Source: Symbiodinium natans
Taxonomy: Eukaryota > Sar > Dinophyceae > Suessiales > Symbiodiniaceae
Length of the DNA stretch: 64,000 nt
Assembly (NCBI GenBank): GCA_905221605.1
Contig: CAJNDS010000003.1
Location: 62,001-126,000 of the forward strand
Direction: 5' to 3'
The notes below the pieces were generated by a model that ran no database searches, was not told the origin of the DNA, and saw only the letters and a list, made by a program, of their open reading frames with translations. The position numbers and the translations under genes are program-made. This document shows positions 53,412-63,399 of this stretch, one piece after another (the first letter of the stretch is position 1; each line of letters begins with the position of its first letter).

Positions 53412-53749
53412 CTGCCAACCCCAAGTTTAACAACTCTAAGCCCTAAAGCCCTCAACCCTAAGGCCTAAACCCAAACACAAAGCATCCTAAGCCCCAAACC
53501 CCAAACCCCTTAAGCCTTGCAAGACCCCAACATAAAATTCTCAGAGGGAGTAGGTCATAGTTCTGACAACCCTTATAAGATTCTTGGGTAGCTCACAGGA
53601 GCTTCTCATGAGGTTAAGGTGGGGTCGCGCGTTTAGGGTTTCAGGATTTCGGGCCTTTAGGGTTAGGCTTTAGGGCTTTGGGGTTTTGGGGTTCTGGGGT
53701 TTTGGGGTTTAAGGGTTTTAGGGTTTTAAAGGGTGTTAGGGTTTGGGGC

Positions 53750-53815
53750 TCATGCCTGGGCAGCGTGTCGATCAGGGCCACGCCGAGTCTCCTTGCAATC
53801 GCATGTTTGGAGGAT
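53750..53815 (-). CDS. exon, unknown protein
   Basis: Reads SKHAIARRLGVALIDTLPRH. Confidence 0.55.
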   Translation of the reverse strand: MLQTCDCKETRRGPDRHAAQA

Positions 53816-54063
53816 AGGGTTTAGGGTTTAGGGTTTAGGGTTTAGGGTTTAGGGTTTAGGGTTTAGGGTTTAGGGTTTAGGGTTTAGGGTTTAGGGTTTA
53901 GGGTTTAGGGTTTAGGGTTTAGGGCTTAGGGCTTAGGGTTTAGGGTTTGGGGTTTAGGGTTTAGGGTTTTGGGTTAGGGTTTAGGGTTTAGGGTTTAGGG
54001 TTTAGGGTTTAGGGTTTAGGGTTTAGGGTTTAGGGTTTAGGGTTTAGGGTTTAGGGTTTAGGG
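53816..54063 (+). repeat. longest TTTAGGG block
   Basis: About 34 units in two clean runs, separated by a short mixed part with CTTAGGG and TTTTGGG. Confidence 0.97.
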
Positions 54064-54313
54064 TCAGAAGGTAGGGTTGATAGTATGGGTCTAGGGATTA
54101 GGATTGGGGGTACAAACTCGTGCTAGAAGTTCCCTAAAAGGGTCCCAAGGTGGGGATATCCCTCTTCATGAGTACCTACGAAGTCCCCCGACCCTAAACC
54201 CTAAACCCTAAACCCTAAACCCTAAACCCTAAACCCTAAACCCCCCCAGTGTCCTCCACCCTCGATTCGTTCAGATCCATGTCTCTCGAAGCCCTAAACC
54301 TGAACCCTGAAAC

Positions 54314-54416
54314 TTGGGATGTTTGCCGTTATACTAACCGTCCTTAATAAGGATTATAGTATGTACCGCCATTAGAATCCCTGTTCAGGACTGTTAGTAC
54401 AGCGGGAACATCCCAA
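54314..54416. mobile_element. fold-back element, family B
   Basis: TTGGGATGTTTGCCGTTATA ... TACAGCGGGAACATCCCAA; more diverged than the 22 and 26 kb copies. Confidence 0.8.
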
Positions 54417-54784
54417 CTTGAAACCTTAAACCCAAAACCTTCATGCCCACAAACACCGGAAAACAGGGGTGTACGCACTTGCGTGGCATGGAAAGTTCCC
54501 CCCCCTCAGCATGTCTTCTCACATGCGTTCAGGGTTCAGGGGTGAGGGATGGAAAGTCAGTTGTATCCAATACTCATCCACCAAAATTCCCAGTTGAAGA
54601 TTCCTGGGACTTCCGACTAGGGTTAGGGGTTGAGGGTTTAGGGTTTAGGGTTTAGGGAGGGTTTGAAGGTTTAGCGCAACTGGTTGTAACTGGGAATCCA
54701 ACTTTCAGGCCAGCTGGCGGGATTACCTAAGTCTGATAGTGACCTAACCCCTAAACCCTAAACCCTAAACCCTAAACCCTAAAC

Positions 54785-54921
54785 CCCTTCCGATGGAGAT
54801 GCAGCTCACCAGCCCCTGATAAGTAGATGGCCGGACTGCTTGCAGCAAAGCCTCCCGTCTCGCGGGCAAATCTTGCCTGCTCCAACTTTCCTCTCTCCTC
54901 GGCTGCATATCCTAAGAAACG
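54785..54921 (-). CDS. exon, unknown protein
   Basis: Reads FLGYAAEERGKLEQARFARE then TGGFAASSPAIYLSGAGELH; donor GTTTAGGG. One of the most convincing single exons. Confidence 0.65.
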
Positions 54922-55140
54922 TAAACCCTACACCCCAAACCCTAAATAAGGTAGAACTGAGAATCTTTGGGGGTATGCTTCCTCACTCCGCCCTTGCACT
55001 TAGCGTTACGGTTAGGGCTTTGAGGGTTTAGGGTTTGTTGGCTTCTCAAGGCTTTAGCATTTGGGGTGCGTAGCCCTATACCCTAAACCCTAAACCCGAA
55101 ACCCTAAACCCTAGGCCCCTAGCCCTCGGGTTGAGGGGCT

Positions 55141-55201
55141 TGCATTGCATGCGAGAGTCCCATAAAAAAGGCGCTCTTGAGATCGTGGAAGGTGGGATCC
55201 T
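55141..55201 (-). CDS. exon, unknown protein
   Basis: Acceptor CTCGCGGTCAG; reads DPTFHDLKSAFFMGLSHAMQ. Confidence 0.65.
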
Positions 55202-55305
55202 CTGACCGCGAGAGGCGCAGTTTAGGGTTTAGGGTTTAGGGTTTAGGGTTTAGGGTTTAGGGTTTCGGGTTTAGGGTTTAGGGTTTTAGGGCTTCGGGGT
55301 TTAGG

Positions 55306-55369
55306 GCACGGCGGTTCGGGTCTGTCTCCAGGCCTGGGGACGCTCATGTTCTCAGGCTTGGCGTCCTGA
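55306..55369 (-). CDS. exon in reversed repeat bracket
   Basis: Reads DAKPENMSVPRPGDRPEPPC; TTTAGGG left, CCCTAAA right. Confidence 0.55.
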
Positions 55370-55429
55370 ACCCTAAACACTAAACCCTAAACCCTAAACC
55401 TTAAACCCTAAACCCTAAAGCCGAAACCT

Positions 55430-55611
55430 AAACCCTAAACCCTAAACCCTAAACCCTAAACCCTAAACCCTAAACCCTAAACCCTAAACCCTAAACCCTA
55501 AACCCTAAACCCTAAACCCTAAACCCTAAACCCTAAACCCTAAACCCTAAACCCTAAACCCTAAACCCTAAACCCTAAACCCTAAACCCTAAACCCTAAA
55601 CCCTAAACCCT
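55430..55611 (+). repeat. CCCTAAA tract, about 26 units
   Basis: The longest uninterrupted CCCTAAA run in the window. Confidence 0.97.
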
Positions 55612-55614
55612 TAC

Positions 55615-55676
55615 CCTCCCACCACACATCTGTGCCCAGAGTGACCGCGCTCTTCCGCCTAGCTGACATTTCCTTT
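55615..55676 (-). CDS. exon, unknown protein
   Basis: Acceptor TTGACTTCAG, donor GTAAGGGT. Reads KEMSARRKSAVTLGTDVW. Confidence 0.6.
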
Positions 55677-56007
55677 CTGAAGTCAACCCAAGACCCTAAA
55701 CCCTAAACCCTAAACCCTAAACCCTAAACCCTAAACCCTAAACCCCTAAAAAGCCACTCTGAATCCTCAAGCCGTAGATCCGAACCCCCCCGCACATCCG
55801 GAGATGAAGCTTTTGGGACAAGGGACCTTAGGGTTTACTTAGGGGTTCTTTAAGGGCTACTTAGGTATATAAGGCATATATAGGGGTTCTATCGGAGAAG
55901 AAGATTAAGGGTCCCTTCTAGGGGTCCCTCCTTATACCCCTTAAAGAAGCCTTAAAGAGAAGTCCTACATGGGGGTTCCATGCATATACTCACAGATATA
56001 TGGGGGG

Positions 56008-56108
56008 GGGTTACGAAATACGGGGCCCCTAATATAGACCCCCTAATAGTAGGATTCCCTAATGATTAGGACCCCCAATAAGGTACCCCGAATTTCGGAA
56101 CCCCCCAT
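56008..56108. mobile_element. fold-back element
   Basis: Arms GGGGTTACGAAATACGGGGC and GGTACCCCGAATTTCGGAAC; the inner part alternates CCCCTAATA and GGATTCCC. Another fold-back relic lies at 55850-55975 and shares AGGGGTCCCTCCTTAT with 58480-58500. Confidence 0.7.
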
Positions 56109-56121
56109 ATAGATACGCATA

Positions 56122-56227
56122 GGTTTAGGGTTTAGGGTTTAGGGTTTAGGGTTTAGGGTTTAGGGTTTAGGGTTTAGGGTTTAGGGTTTAGGGTTTAGGG
56201 TTTAGGGTTTAGGGTTTAGGGTTTAGG
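56122..56227 (+). repeat. TTTAGGG tract, about 15 units
   Basis: Clean tract following the fold-back element. Confidence 0.97.
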
Positions 56228-56520
56228 GCAGACATATTGAAGGCTCCCTCTGCCCTGTTGAAGCTGAAGTTAAGCCAAGAGCCATATCTGGTTTGGGTTT
56301 CGGGTTTCGGGTTTCGGGTTTCTTGGGGTGGGGGGGGGGGGTTCGGAATTTTATCTCGGTCCAAGGACTTCGGATGAAGGACCCAGCGTCTATGATTTAG
56401 GGGGCTGTGGCCCAAGATTGAGGGTCTAGGATAACAGCCGACAGGGCCCTTATAGACCCTAAACCCTAAACCCTAAACCCTAAACCCTAAACCCTAAACC
56501 CTAAACCCTAAACCCTAAGG

Positions 56521-56571
56521 CGGACGAAGGGGTTGCTTGAGCCCGGCGCCTTCAAGCCGGTAGCTTGAAGC
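56521..56571 (-). CDS. short exon
   Basis: After CGCCTAG the minus strand reads ASSYRLEGAGLKQPLRP. Usual bracket. Confidence 0.5.
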
Positions 56572-56817
56572 CTAGGCGGGCTGGTTTGGGGGGGTTTTGG
56601 GGGTTTTGGGTTTAAGTTTAGGGGTTGGGTTTAGGGTTTAGGGTTTAGGGTTTAAGGTTTAGGGTTTAGGGTTTAGGGTTTAGGGTTTAGGGTTTAGGGT
56701 TTAGGGTTTTGGGTTTAGGGTTTAGGGTTTAGGGTTTCGGGGTTTAGGGCTGAGGGTTTGGGGTTTAGGGTTTAGGGTTGAGGGCGTCTGCGGAGTGGGG
56801 GAGGAGGGGAGGGGTTA

Positions 56818-56910
56818 GCTCCGGACGGGGCCAAACTCCCGAAGCCTGATCGATTCTGGTGGTTGGGGAGGCAACGGCATTTCTCTTGAGACGGTGCAAG
56901 GCTTCACGTT
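56818..56910 (-). CDS. exon, unknown protein
   Basis: Reads EALHRLKRNAVASPTTRIDQ then ASGVWPRPE. Confidence 0.6.
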
Positions 56911-56934
56911 GAGGGTTTAGGACCTTTGATCAAA

Positions 56935-57112
56935 CTCGCAATACTCGATCGTTGTTTGTACCTTTTCTGGATGCCTCATTTCGTAGGAGTAACCAAAGTA
57001 TTCCAATGCTGTTGACAGTCTGCATTACCTTGACAGCGGGAGACGCAGGCTAAGCCTGGAGCCGTGAAGTGTCGAGCTGGTGTAGAAGTTTACATGCCAC
57101 GGACACCTGCCC
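56935..57112 (-). CDS. exon region with one stop
   Basis: Reads VSVACKLLHQLDTSRLQA, a TAG, then PAVKVMQTVNSIGILWLLLR and NEASRKGTNND in the same frame. Either a nonsense mutation or a short intron around the stop. Confidence 0.5.
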
Positions 57113-57367
57113 TGAACCCTCAATACAGTAGAACCCTAAACAATGAACCCTAAATCCCAAACCCTAAACCAAAACATCAAAAACTTGGCTCATTTCGTTT
57201 CAGGTTGATCCCTGAAGCATATAGGGGGGGGGGGGGGGGTTGGATCCCAAGGGGTCTTCGTGGGAAATTATTTAGGGTACCTATGGGTTGATAAGGACCC
57301 TAAGTCCTAAACCCTAAACCCTAAACCCTAAACCCTGCCAACCCCCTCCCAACGCTGATCTCTAAGC

Positions 57368-57446
57368 CAAGCCAGGGCACGCTGTATCGAGGAATTCGTC
57401 CGACGTGAGATACGCGACACTGACGCCGGCTTGGAGGCTCTGCTCC
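57368..57446 (-). CDS. exon, unknown protein
   Basis: Reads SLQAGVSVAYLTSDEFLDTA. Usual bracket. Confidence 0.6.
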
Positions 57447-57734
57447 TTTAGGGTTTAGGATGTAGGGTTTAGGGTTTAGGGTTAAACCGTAAACTCAAGG
57501 AACGAATCGAGGGAGTCTTATAAGGGAACTCCTTAACTTGTATCGTTTCACTTGACTTGGGCCATGCAGGAGGTATAGGGTATAGGGTATAGGGTTTAGG
57601 GTGTAGGGTTCTGGGTTCCTGAACCAAGTATACGCATGCGTAAGTATGAAAAGTAACACTACATTGCGATGCGTTCCGTTCCTTTACATCTCATGACATT
57701 ACATCCATACATGCAATGCATACATACCGGTATG

Positions 57735-57735
57735 G

Positions 57736-57766
<31 letters not shown>

Positions 57767-57905
57767 GGTACCCCCCCCCCTGGAGAATCTACCTCCAGAG
57801 GGTGGGGAATATACATATACATATACATATACATAGACATACACATACACATACACATATACATATACATATACATATGCATATATATATATATATGTAC
57901 ATATA
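57735..57905 (+). repeat. (ACATAT)n around a hairpin
   Basis: CATATA runs on both sides of a C-run and a GGAGAATCTACCTCC palindrome. Confidence 0.85.
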
Positions 57906-58086
57906 GAGTGTTTCGGGTATAGAGCTGAGTTGAAACCGAGATCGACAAGACGTCGCATCCGGAAGCAGCATTGAAGTTGGGGGCTTGGGGTTTCGGGCTG
58001 AGGGGCGCCTCAGGGCCCTCGGGCTGTGCCCGCTCTCCTCGTTCATAGAACCCTCCAGTGATGAAGTTGAAAATGTAATGTTCCTC

Positions 58087-58385
58087 GTAGCCTGGAACCT
58101 TGCAACGACTGAAGAGGAGCCTCGAGAAACTCCGTTGCGTAACCTTGGTCTTCAGGATCAAGCACAGCAATGGTTCGCAACCTCTTCGGCCATGTGCCTT
58201 CTCTCCTTTTTGAGTCTTCGAATCAGGTCGGGCCAAAAATGCTGCCTGTAATGCTCCAGCATCAGCCTCACAGGACCATGATGGAGCTTTGTGGCATATC
58301 ACAAACAGCATCTTCCACCATCGCCATGTAAGTTGCCTCTGACCAGCCATTCAAATACTGGTCAATTTCTGAAGTTCTTGCAACG
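58087..58385 (-). pseudogene. frameshifted gene remnant
   Basis: Three protein-like stretches follow each other in changing frames with no room for introns: FLGVARTSEIDQYLNGWSEA (to MPQSSIMVL and TGA), LMLEHYRQHFWPDLIRRLKK (to MAEEVANH), and TIAVLDPEDQGYATEFLEAP. Composition is less GC-rich than the intact exons. A dead copy of a cellular gene is the simplest view; the family is not recognised. Confidence 0.6.
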
Positions 58386-58739
58386 CCAAGAAACTCTTAG
58401 GCGTAATGTAGTGGCTACTTAAGTTATGCGGGCTCTAAAAGGCACATATAGGGGCTTATACAGGGAATAGGATCAGGGGGCCTTCTAGGGGTCCCTCCTT
58501 ATGTCTTTACTAAGCCCTGAAACCCTCGGCCCAACACCCAAAGCAAAGTGGGAGTTGAACTGTACTGAGAATCAGGGAATTACTGACTGTTTAGGTTAGG
58601 GTATACAGTTTAGGGATTAGGGTCGAACTCAACCCTGAACCAAGATCTTATCCTTATCTTTCGGGTTTAGGGTTGAGAGTTTAGGGTCTAGGAAGTCGAT
58701 CCTGAACCAAGATCGTATCCTCCTCTTCCCCCAAACCCG

Positions 58740-58985
58740 TCTGAACCCTAACCCTCGGAACCGAAAACCGCTCCCCACTCTGAACCCTGCACCCTAAGCC
58801 CCCCTGAACCTTACCCCCTCCCTAGCGCCCTCTGAACCCTAGCCCGAACCCCTCTAAACCCTAAACCCTCTGCATCCTAACCCCTCACCCTAACCCCTCT
58901 GAACCCTCGCCCCTCTGAACCCTAATGCCTCAGTCTAACCTCTCTGAACCCTAAACCCCAAAGCCCACCCCCCACCCCCCGCCCC
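58740..58985 (+). repeat. CCCTCTGAA variant array
   Basis: Repeated CTCTGAACCCTAACCC-type units, a longer telomere-like variant. Confidence 0.75.
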
Positions 58986-58988
58986 CGC

Positions 58989-59058
58989 TGGCCCGGCGCA
59001 ACTCGCTGGTGTCAATACGCGGATTCTTCCCCCAAATCCAGCTGCTTTTGTAGCCACC
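58989..59058 (-). CDS. exon, unknown protein
   Basis: Reads GGYKSSWIWGKNPRIDTSEL then RRAS. Confidence 0.6.
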
Positions 59059-59829
59059 TTCAATTGAGGGATTTGGTGATGGGCCCACCGAATTCGGGCT
59101 TAAGGTCTGGAATTTATAGTTTAGCCCTACATGCTTGAAACCCCAAACTCCAACCCTAAACTCTTTTGGGGTCTGGGTGTAGAGCTTAGGGCGCCCAGGC
59201 GGCGCCCAGCTCTTCCTACTCAGCTCAGGGCGGGCTTCAGGGTTTAGGGTAGGGTTTGGGGTTTCGGGAATTCGGGTTTAAGGATTAGGGCTTTCGGTAA
59301 GAAGGGGGCAGGCGGAGTGCTCTGCAATTTGCACGAGCGTGAGCCCGAGTTAACGAGGGGTTTAGGGTTTGGGGTTCAGGGTTTAGGGTCTAGGGACAGC
59401 ATGAACCCCAATTGCATGTTGCGGCGTCTAGGCGAAACATCTTTAACCTAGCCTTGAACCAACATCCTAAACCCTGAGCCCTTGTGCTCAAGTGCAATTC
59501 AATGGCCTGGGCTCCGGTACATGGCCCCTAAACCCTAAACCCTAAACCCGACACCCTAAACCCTAAACCCTCAATCCTAAACCCTCCCTATGCGGTCCCA
59601 AATCAGCCACCCCTCAACCTCAACGCCGGGTTTGGTCGAAGCTGTTTAGGGTGGTTTAGGGTTTGCTTGGAGGTTCATGGTACGGTGGGCGCATTTGATA
59701 AGACATCGTTCCAAACAAGAAAATAGACCCTGGAGGAGTGCCCCGTTTCTTAACCCAGGGTCTGGCACAAGGCAGATTTCTTATTCCCAGGCCTTCCCCT
59801 AGAGGATCTTGAAAAAGGGTCCCCAAACC

Positions 59830-60165
59830 CTAAACCTGATATGAGCTGTGCCTACCGCTGCTTGCGAGTGTGGCGAAAACCCGACGAATCCCTGCTTCTG
59901 AGGCCAAAGCGGGAACGAGCCTACAAGCAAAGAATGCTTCGGTCATGCTGCGTTCCTTTCTGGCAGGTGCAGAGTGGCGTGAAGGCTGTTGCGCACCGGG
60001 CATTGGCCGATTGGCTGATCGTTTTTTTTGGGAAAGGTGCTGGCAAGCGGCACAACGTTGAGACGCCCGGGGCACAGGCCTCAACCAGATGTGAGCATGC
60101 ATCGCAGCGCCATCAGCTGCAGGGGGGAGCTTGACAGACGCAAGCGGAGGCCAGGACGAGAAGGA
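59830..60165 (-). other. probable 3' part of a LINE-like element
   Basis: Sequence downstream of the reverse-transcriptase stop, in the same direction, with open but unconvincing frames. It has no telomere repeats, so it likely came in with the retroelement. Confidence 0.35.
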
Positions 60166-60525
60166 TCAAGGTGACACAAGCCCTGCCCCGGGCCCGGGCG
60201 CGTTCGCAGGCTCGGGCTGGCGGCGGAGCACAGCTCGGGCATTCTCGCGTTGCAGTGCCACGGCCAGTGTCTCATACAGCCGTTTGGTTTCAGCGGCAAG
60301 ACCCTCCCCGGAGATAGCCACCATGGCCGCGGCGAGGGTCCGCCAAGTTTTGACGGCAGCAGGCCCCCACCCCCCACGGCTCTCGACGACCAAAGGGACG
60401 AATTGCATGCCCTGGGCACTGCACAGATCCTGCGTTTGCAGGTGAGAGCATTTGTGGGCTTCATAGTCCTTAAGTATGACTTGGGGGGGTACCAGTGTGA
60501 GTTTTTCCGGGTGTTCAAAGCTCAC
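60166..60525 (-). pseudogene. LINE-type reverse transcriptase C-terminus, 5'-truncated
   Basis: Minus-strand frame of about 119 codons. It has an H/C-rich stretch (HKCSHLQTQDLC), then FVPLVVESRGGWGPAA, then LAVALQRENARAVLRR. This order (F-x-P-L-V-x-E-x-x-G-G-W, then L-Q-R-x-N-A-R) is the usual C-terminal tail after the reverse transcriptase domain in many algal non-LTR retrotransposons. The polymerase domain is missing, so this is a 5'-truncated copy, typical of LINE insertion. Upstream lies unrelated sequence. Confidence 0.7.
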
Positions 60526-60587
60526 AAAGGTACGGCCCGAGCACTGAAGCTTTTTAGTCTCTTAAGCCCCTTAAGAGATTAAGTTTC

Positions 60588-61235
60588 CCCCCCCCCCCTC
60601 CCCCCTTCGCCCCCAGGCAACCCCCTGGAGTTCAACGACGGCCGTTTTGGAGTTTGCAGGCCGCGAAATCTCCAAAACTGACGTCGTTGAACTTTGCCGG
60701 TGCCCCCCCCCCCCCCGGGGCCCCTCCATCACCCCCAGCAACCCCTGTCGTTGAACATTGCCGCTGCCACCACCCTCCAGCACCCCACTCCCGGGCCCCA
60801 GCAACCCTGCGAGAAAACTGAAGAGGGGGGTAAGGGGTAAGGGGATTCGAGCCCAGAACCGTCCGATTCCAAGAGCAACGCCTTATCCGTTAGACCAAGC
60901 AAGCTTTGGTGCCCTGCGCCCTCCCCCCCCCCCGCCCCCCACCCCGCCCCAAGGAAGACACGGGCTTGGGCGCCCAAAGTTCAACCTGAACATTGCCGGT
61001 TTAACCCCCCCCCCGGCCCAGGACCCCCAGCAACCCCCTGGAGTTCAACGACGGCCGTTTTGGAGTTTTCAGGCCGCGAAAATTCCAAAATGAACGTCGT
61101 TGAACATTGCCGGTGCAACCCCCCCCCCCCCGGCCCCAGGACGCCCAGCAACCGCCTGGAGTTCAACGACGGCCGTTTTGGAGTTTTCAGGCCGCGAAAA
61201 CTCCAAAACGGACGTCGTTGAACTTTGCCGGTGCG
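60588..61235. repeat. tandem repeat with a 63-bp hairpin (family H)
   Basis: Three near-complete units hold the palindrome GTTCAACGACGGCCGTTTTG ... CAAAACGGACGTCGTTGAAC at 60630-60692, 61043-61104 and 61161-61223. C-runs and a CCCCAGCAACC(C/G)CCTGGA link separate them. A partial unit at 60725-60760 keeps only GTCGTTGAACATTGCC. Compensated mismatches keep the stem nearly perfect. Confidence 0.85.
60835..60905 (-). tRNA. tRNA-like sequence, probably a SINE head or pseudogene
   Basis: The sense strand has a good A-box (TGGTCTAACGG) with D-arm GTCT/AGGC, and a B-box (GGCTCGAATCC). Spacing fits a tRNA. However, the acceptor arm does not pair, the anticodon stem is poor and the T-stem pairs at only three positions. 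It sits between two units of the hairpin repeat. A functional tRNA is unlikely; a tRNA-derived SINE promoter or relic fits better. Confidence 0.5.
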
Positions 61236-61870
61236 CTTTGTGTGGCTATGAGCTGGATAAGAAATGTGGTAAGACCCTTAATCTCACGTTAATTTCTTTC
61301 TTATCAAACTGATTGCCCGTACTTACAAACCAAATAGTACGTAATTGCACTTTTAACCCAATTTAACCAGATTAGAGTAATTAAGGGGCTTCTATGTGGG
61401 TTATAAATACAGTTTTACTTGGTTATGAAGTACCACGAACCTCTAAGTAGGGAGAAACCTCGCTCGACTGCTATTCGGGTTTCAGAGGTTCAGGGGTCGA
61501 TCGATAGGGGGCTTCTGCTAGAAGGGCCCCTGCTCTTAGGGTTTAGGGATACTACTTGAAGGGGCCCTTAGGGTTTAGGGTTTAGAGTTAGGGGTCTGTT
61601 CTGGTCATTCAAGGCGCCTGTGGCAAGAGGGCGCCTGGCTTGGTGGTCGGCATAACGCAAGAATTTGGAGGCCTTAAAGCTAGGCTTGCCTCTGAAGGCC
61701 ATCTCTAAGCAAGGGTCAAAACTGAATATGTTAAAAACCCAATTTAAAAGACTATAAACCCTAAACCCTAAACCCGAAACCCTAAACCCTAAACCCTAAG
61801 CCCTACCCTAAATCCCAAGGATCTCGCCAGAATCTCTAGAATCCTGTTGACAAACCCCCTGACCCCTACT

Positions 61871-61990
61871 GGGAGGTTCAGGGGTACTTATAACCCCAAA
61901 TTATAGCTGTACTTATAAGCCCCCTAAGTCCCATAGATAGGTTATAAGTACAGTTATCATTGGGGTTATAGGTACCATTGAACGTCCAAG
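61871..61990. mobile_element. fold-back element, family I
   Basis: Arms GGTACTTATAACCCCAAATT / TTGGGGTTATAGGTACC and inner AGCTGTACTTATAA / TTATAAGTACAGTT form a long hairpin. Half-copies: 22510-22580 and 61375-61440. Confidence 0.8.
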
Positions 61991-62274
61991 TAGACCCAAG
62001 CCTCGAAACACTAATGCACCTAAACCCCGAAAAAACAGGACGCCCCTAGAACCCCTGAACCCTCAACGCCCCCGACACCCTCAATACCCTATTCTCTGAA
62101 AACCCTAAACCCTACTAAACCCTAAACCCTAAATCCTGAACCCTAAACCCTACACCCTGCACCCTAAACCCTAAACCCTGAACCCTAAGCCCTAAGCCAT
62201 AAGCCCTAAACCCTAAACCCTAAACCTAAACCCTAAACCCTATACCCCAAACCCTAAACCCTAAACCCTAGCCG

Positions 62275-62333
62275 ACTCTAGCCGGGCCACGGAGTGCCGT
62301 CTCGGCCTTTTTCACCCCGTCTTCAGCCTGGTC
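62275..62333 (-). CDS. exon, unknown protein
   Basis: Acceptor CTGCCTGCCAG; reads DQAEDGVKKAETALRGPARV. Usual bracket; a GC donor (GCTAGGGT) is possible. Confidence 0.6.
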
Positions 62334-62369
62334 CTGGCAGGCAGGCACCAGCTTGCTTGAGGGTTTTTT

Positions 62370-62500
62370 GGGTTTAGGGTGTAGGGTTTAGGGTTTAGGC
62401 TTTAGGGTTTAGGGTTTCGGGTTTAGGGTTTAGGGTTTGGGGTTTATATAGGGTTTAGGATTTAGGGTTTAGGCTTGGGTTTAGGGTTTAGGGCTCAGTA
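62370..62500 (+). repeat. TTTAGGG-type tract, mixed
   Basis: TTTAGGG units with CTTAGGG and TTTCGGG variants; C-rich on the sense strand before the exon at 62333. Confidence 0.85.
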
Positions 62501-62929
62501 GGGGATGAGGGCTGAAGGGGGGCTTAAGGGTTGATATCGGTTGACAGCAGCTCTCTACTTTTCAACCGCAGCTATATGGAGGGTTTACGGTGGTGGGAGG
62601 ACCTTATTGGAGTCCTTGTTGTAAGGGAATCCTACTATTTTTATGGGTTTCCCTACTACCCCCTCTATGCTACCCCCCCCCCGCTATTTGGCGATGATTA
62701 AGCCTACTTCAAGCTCGTTACGAATGGGAAATTAGAGGGGGGGGGGGGGGGGTAGTATAGAGCCGTAATAGGGAAACCCATGCTCTTTGGGGGGTGGGCG
62801 GGGGGGGGGGGGTGGGGGGGGGGGCATTATAAGGTTCCGGAATTTTGTAAACCCTAAACCCCATAGCTACTCCAAACCTCACACTGCGACCCGATCCACA
62901 GTGGCAGTGGGTCGGGGCCAGGAATCCAA

Positions 62930-63097
62930 GGGTAGTTGCATGGTCCCTTGGTATGGGCCCTTAGAAGAGCAACCCTTATATACCCCTAAACCCTAAACCC
63001 TAACCCTAAACCCTAAACCCATACAAATTAAGGGCCCATACATCAGAACCCCTTTAAAGAGGGCAAGGGACCAGATTCAGGGTTCATGAAATTACCC
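62930..63097. mobile_element. fold-back element, family C, with telomere insert
   Basis: Ends GGGTAGTTGCATGGTCCC and TTCATGAAATTACCC. Between ACCCTTATATACCC and CATACAAATTAAGGG it has about 38 bp of CCCTAAA units (62983-63020), where the 42.5 kb copy has only about 12 bp of ordinary sequence. Confidence 0.75.
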
Positions 63098-63351
63098 TCA
63101 GACGGAAAGAACACCGACATCCTAAGATCCCCCCAAGCATCCCCCAAAATGTAGCACCCGGACATCTAGGACCTGCAGCAGAAGCACGTGGGGCTTCGGG
63201 TTGTGGGTCTCGGGGTTTAGGGTGTTTCGGGCCGAGCCGCAAAACCCTAAAGTAAACCCTGAACCCTGAACCCTAAACCCCACACCCGAACCCTAAACCC
63301 TGGGACCCTGAACCCTAAACCCATAACCCCACCTACGAGAATCCCCTAAAC

Positions 63352-63392
63352 ATGCCGGCAGTGACCCAGAGCGCTGCCTCCAGCAGGCTCAC
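63352..63392 (-). CDS. very short exon
   Basis: Acceptor GAGCTCAG, donor GTTTAGGG; reads VSLLEAALWVTAG. 41 nt. Usual bracket. Confidence 0.5.
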
Positions 63393-63399
63393 CTGAGCT

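Noticed and set aside
57691-58350. 219-codon minus-strand frame
   Set aside because: It mixes shadow frames of the pseudogene with Tyr-Met/Cys-Ile repeats from the ACATAT microsatellite.
60835-60905. Functional tRNA gene
   Set aside because: Acceptor and anticodon stems do not pair.
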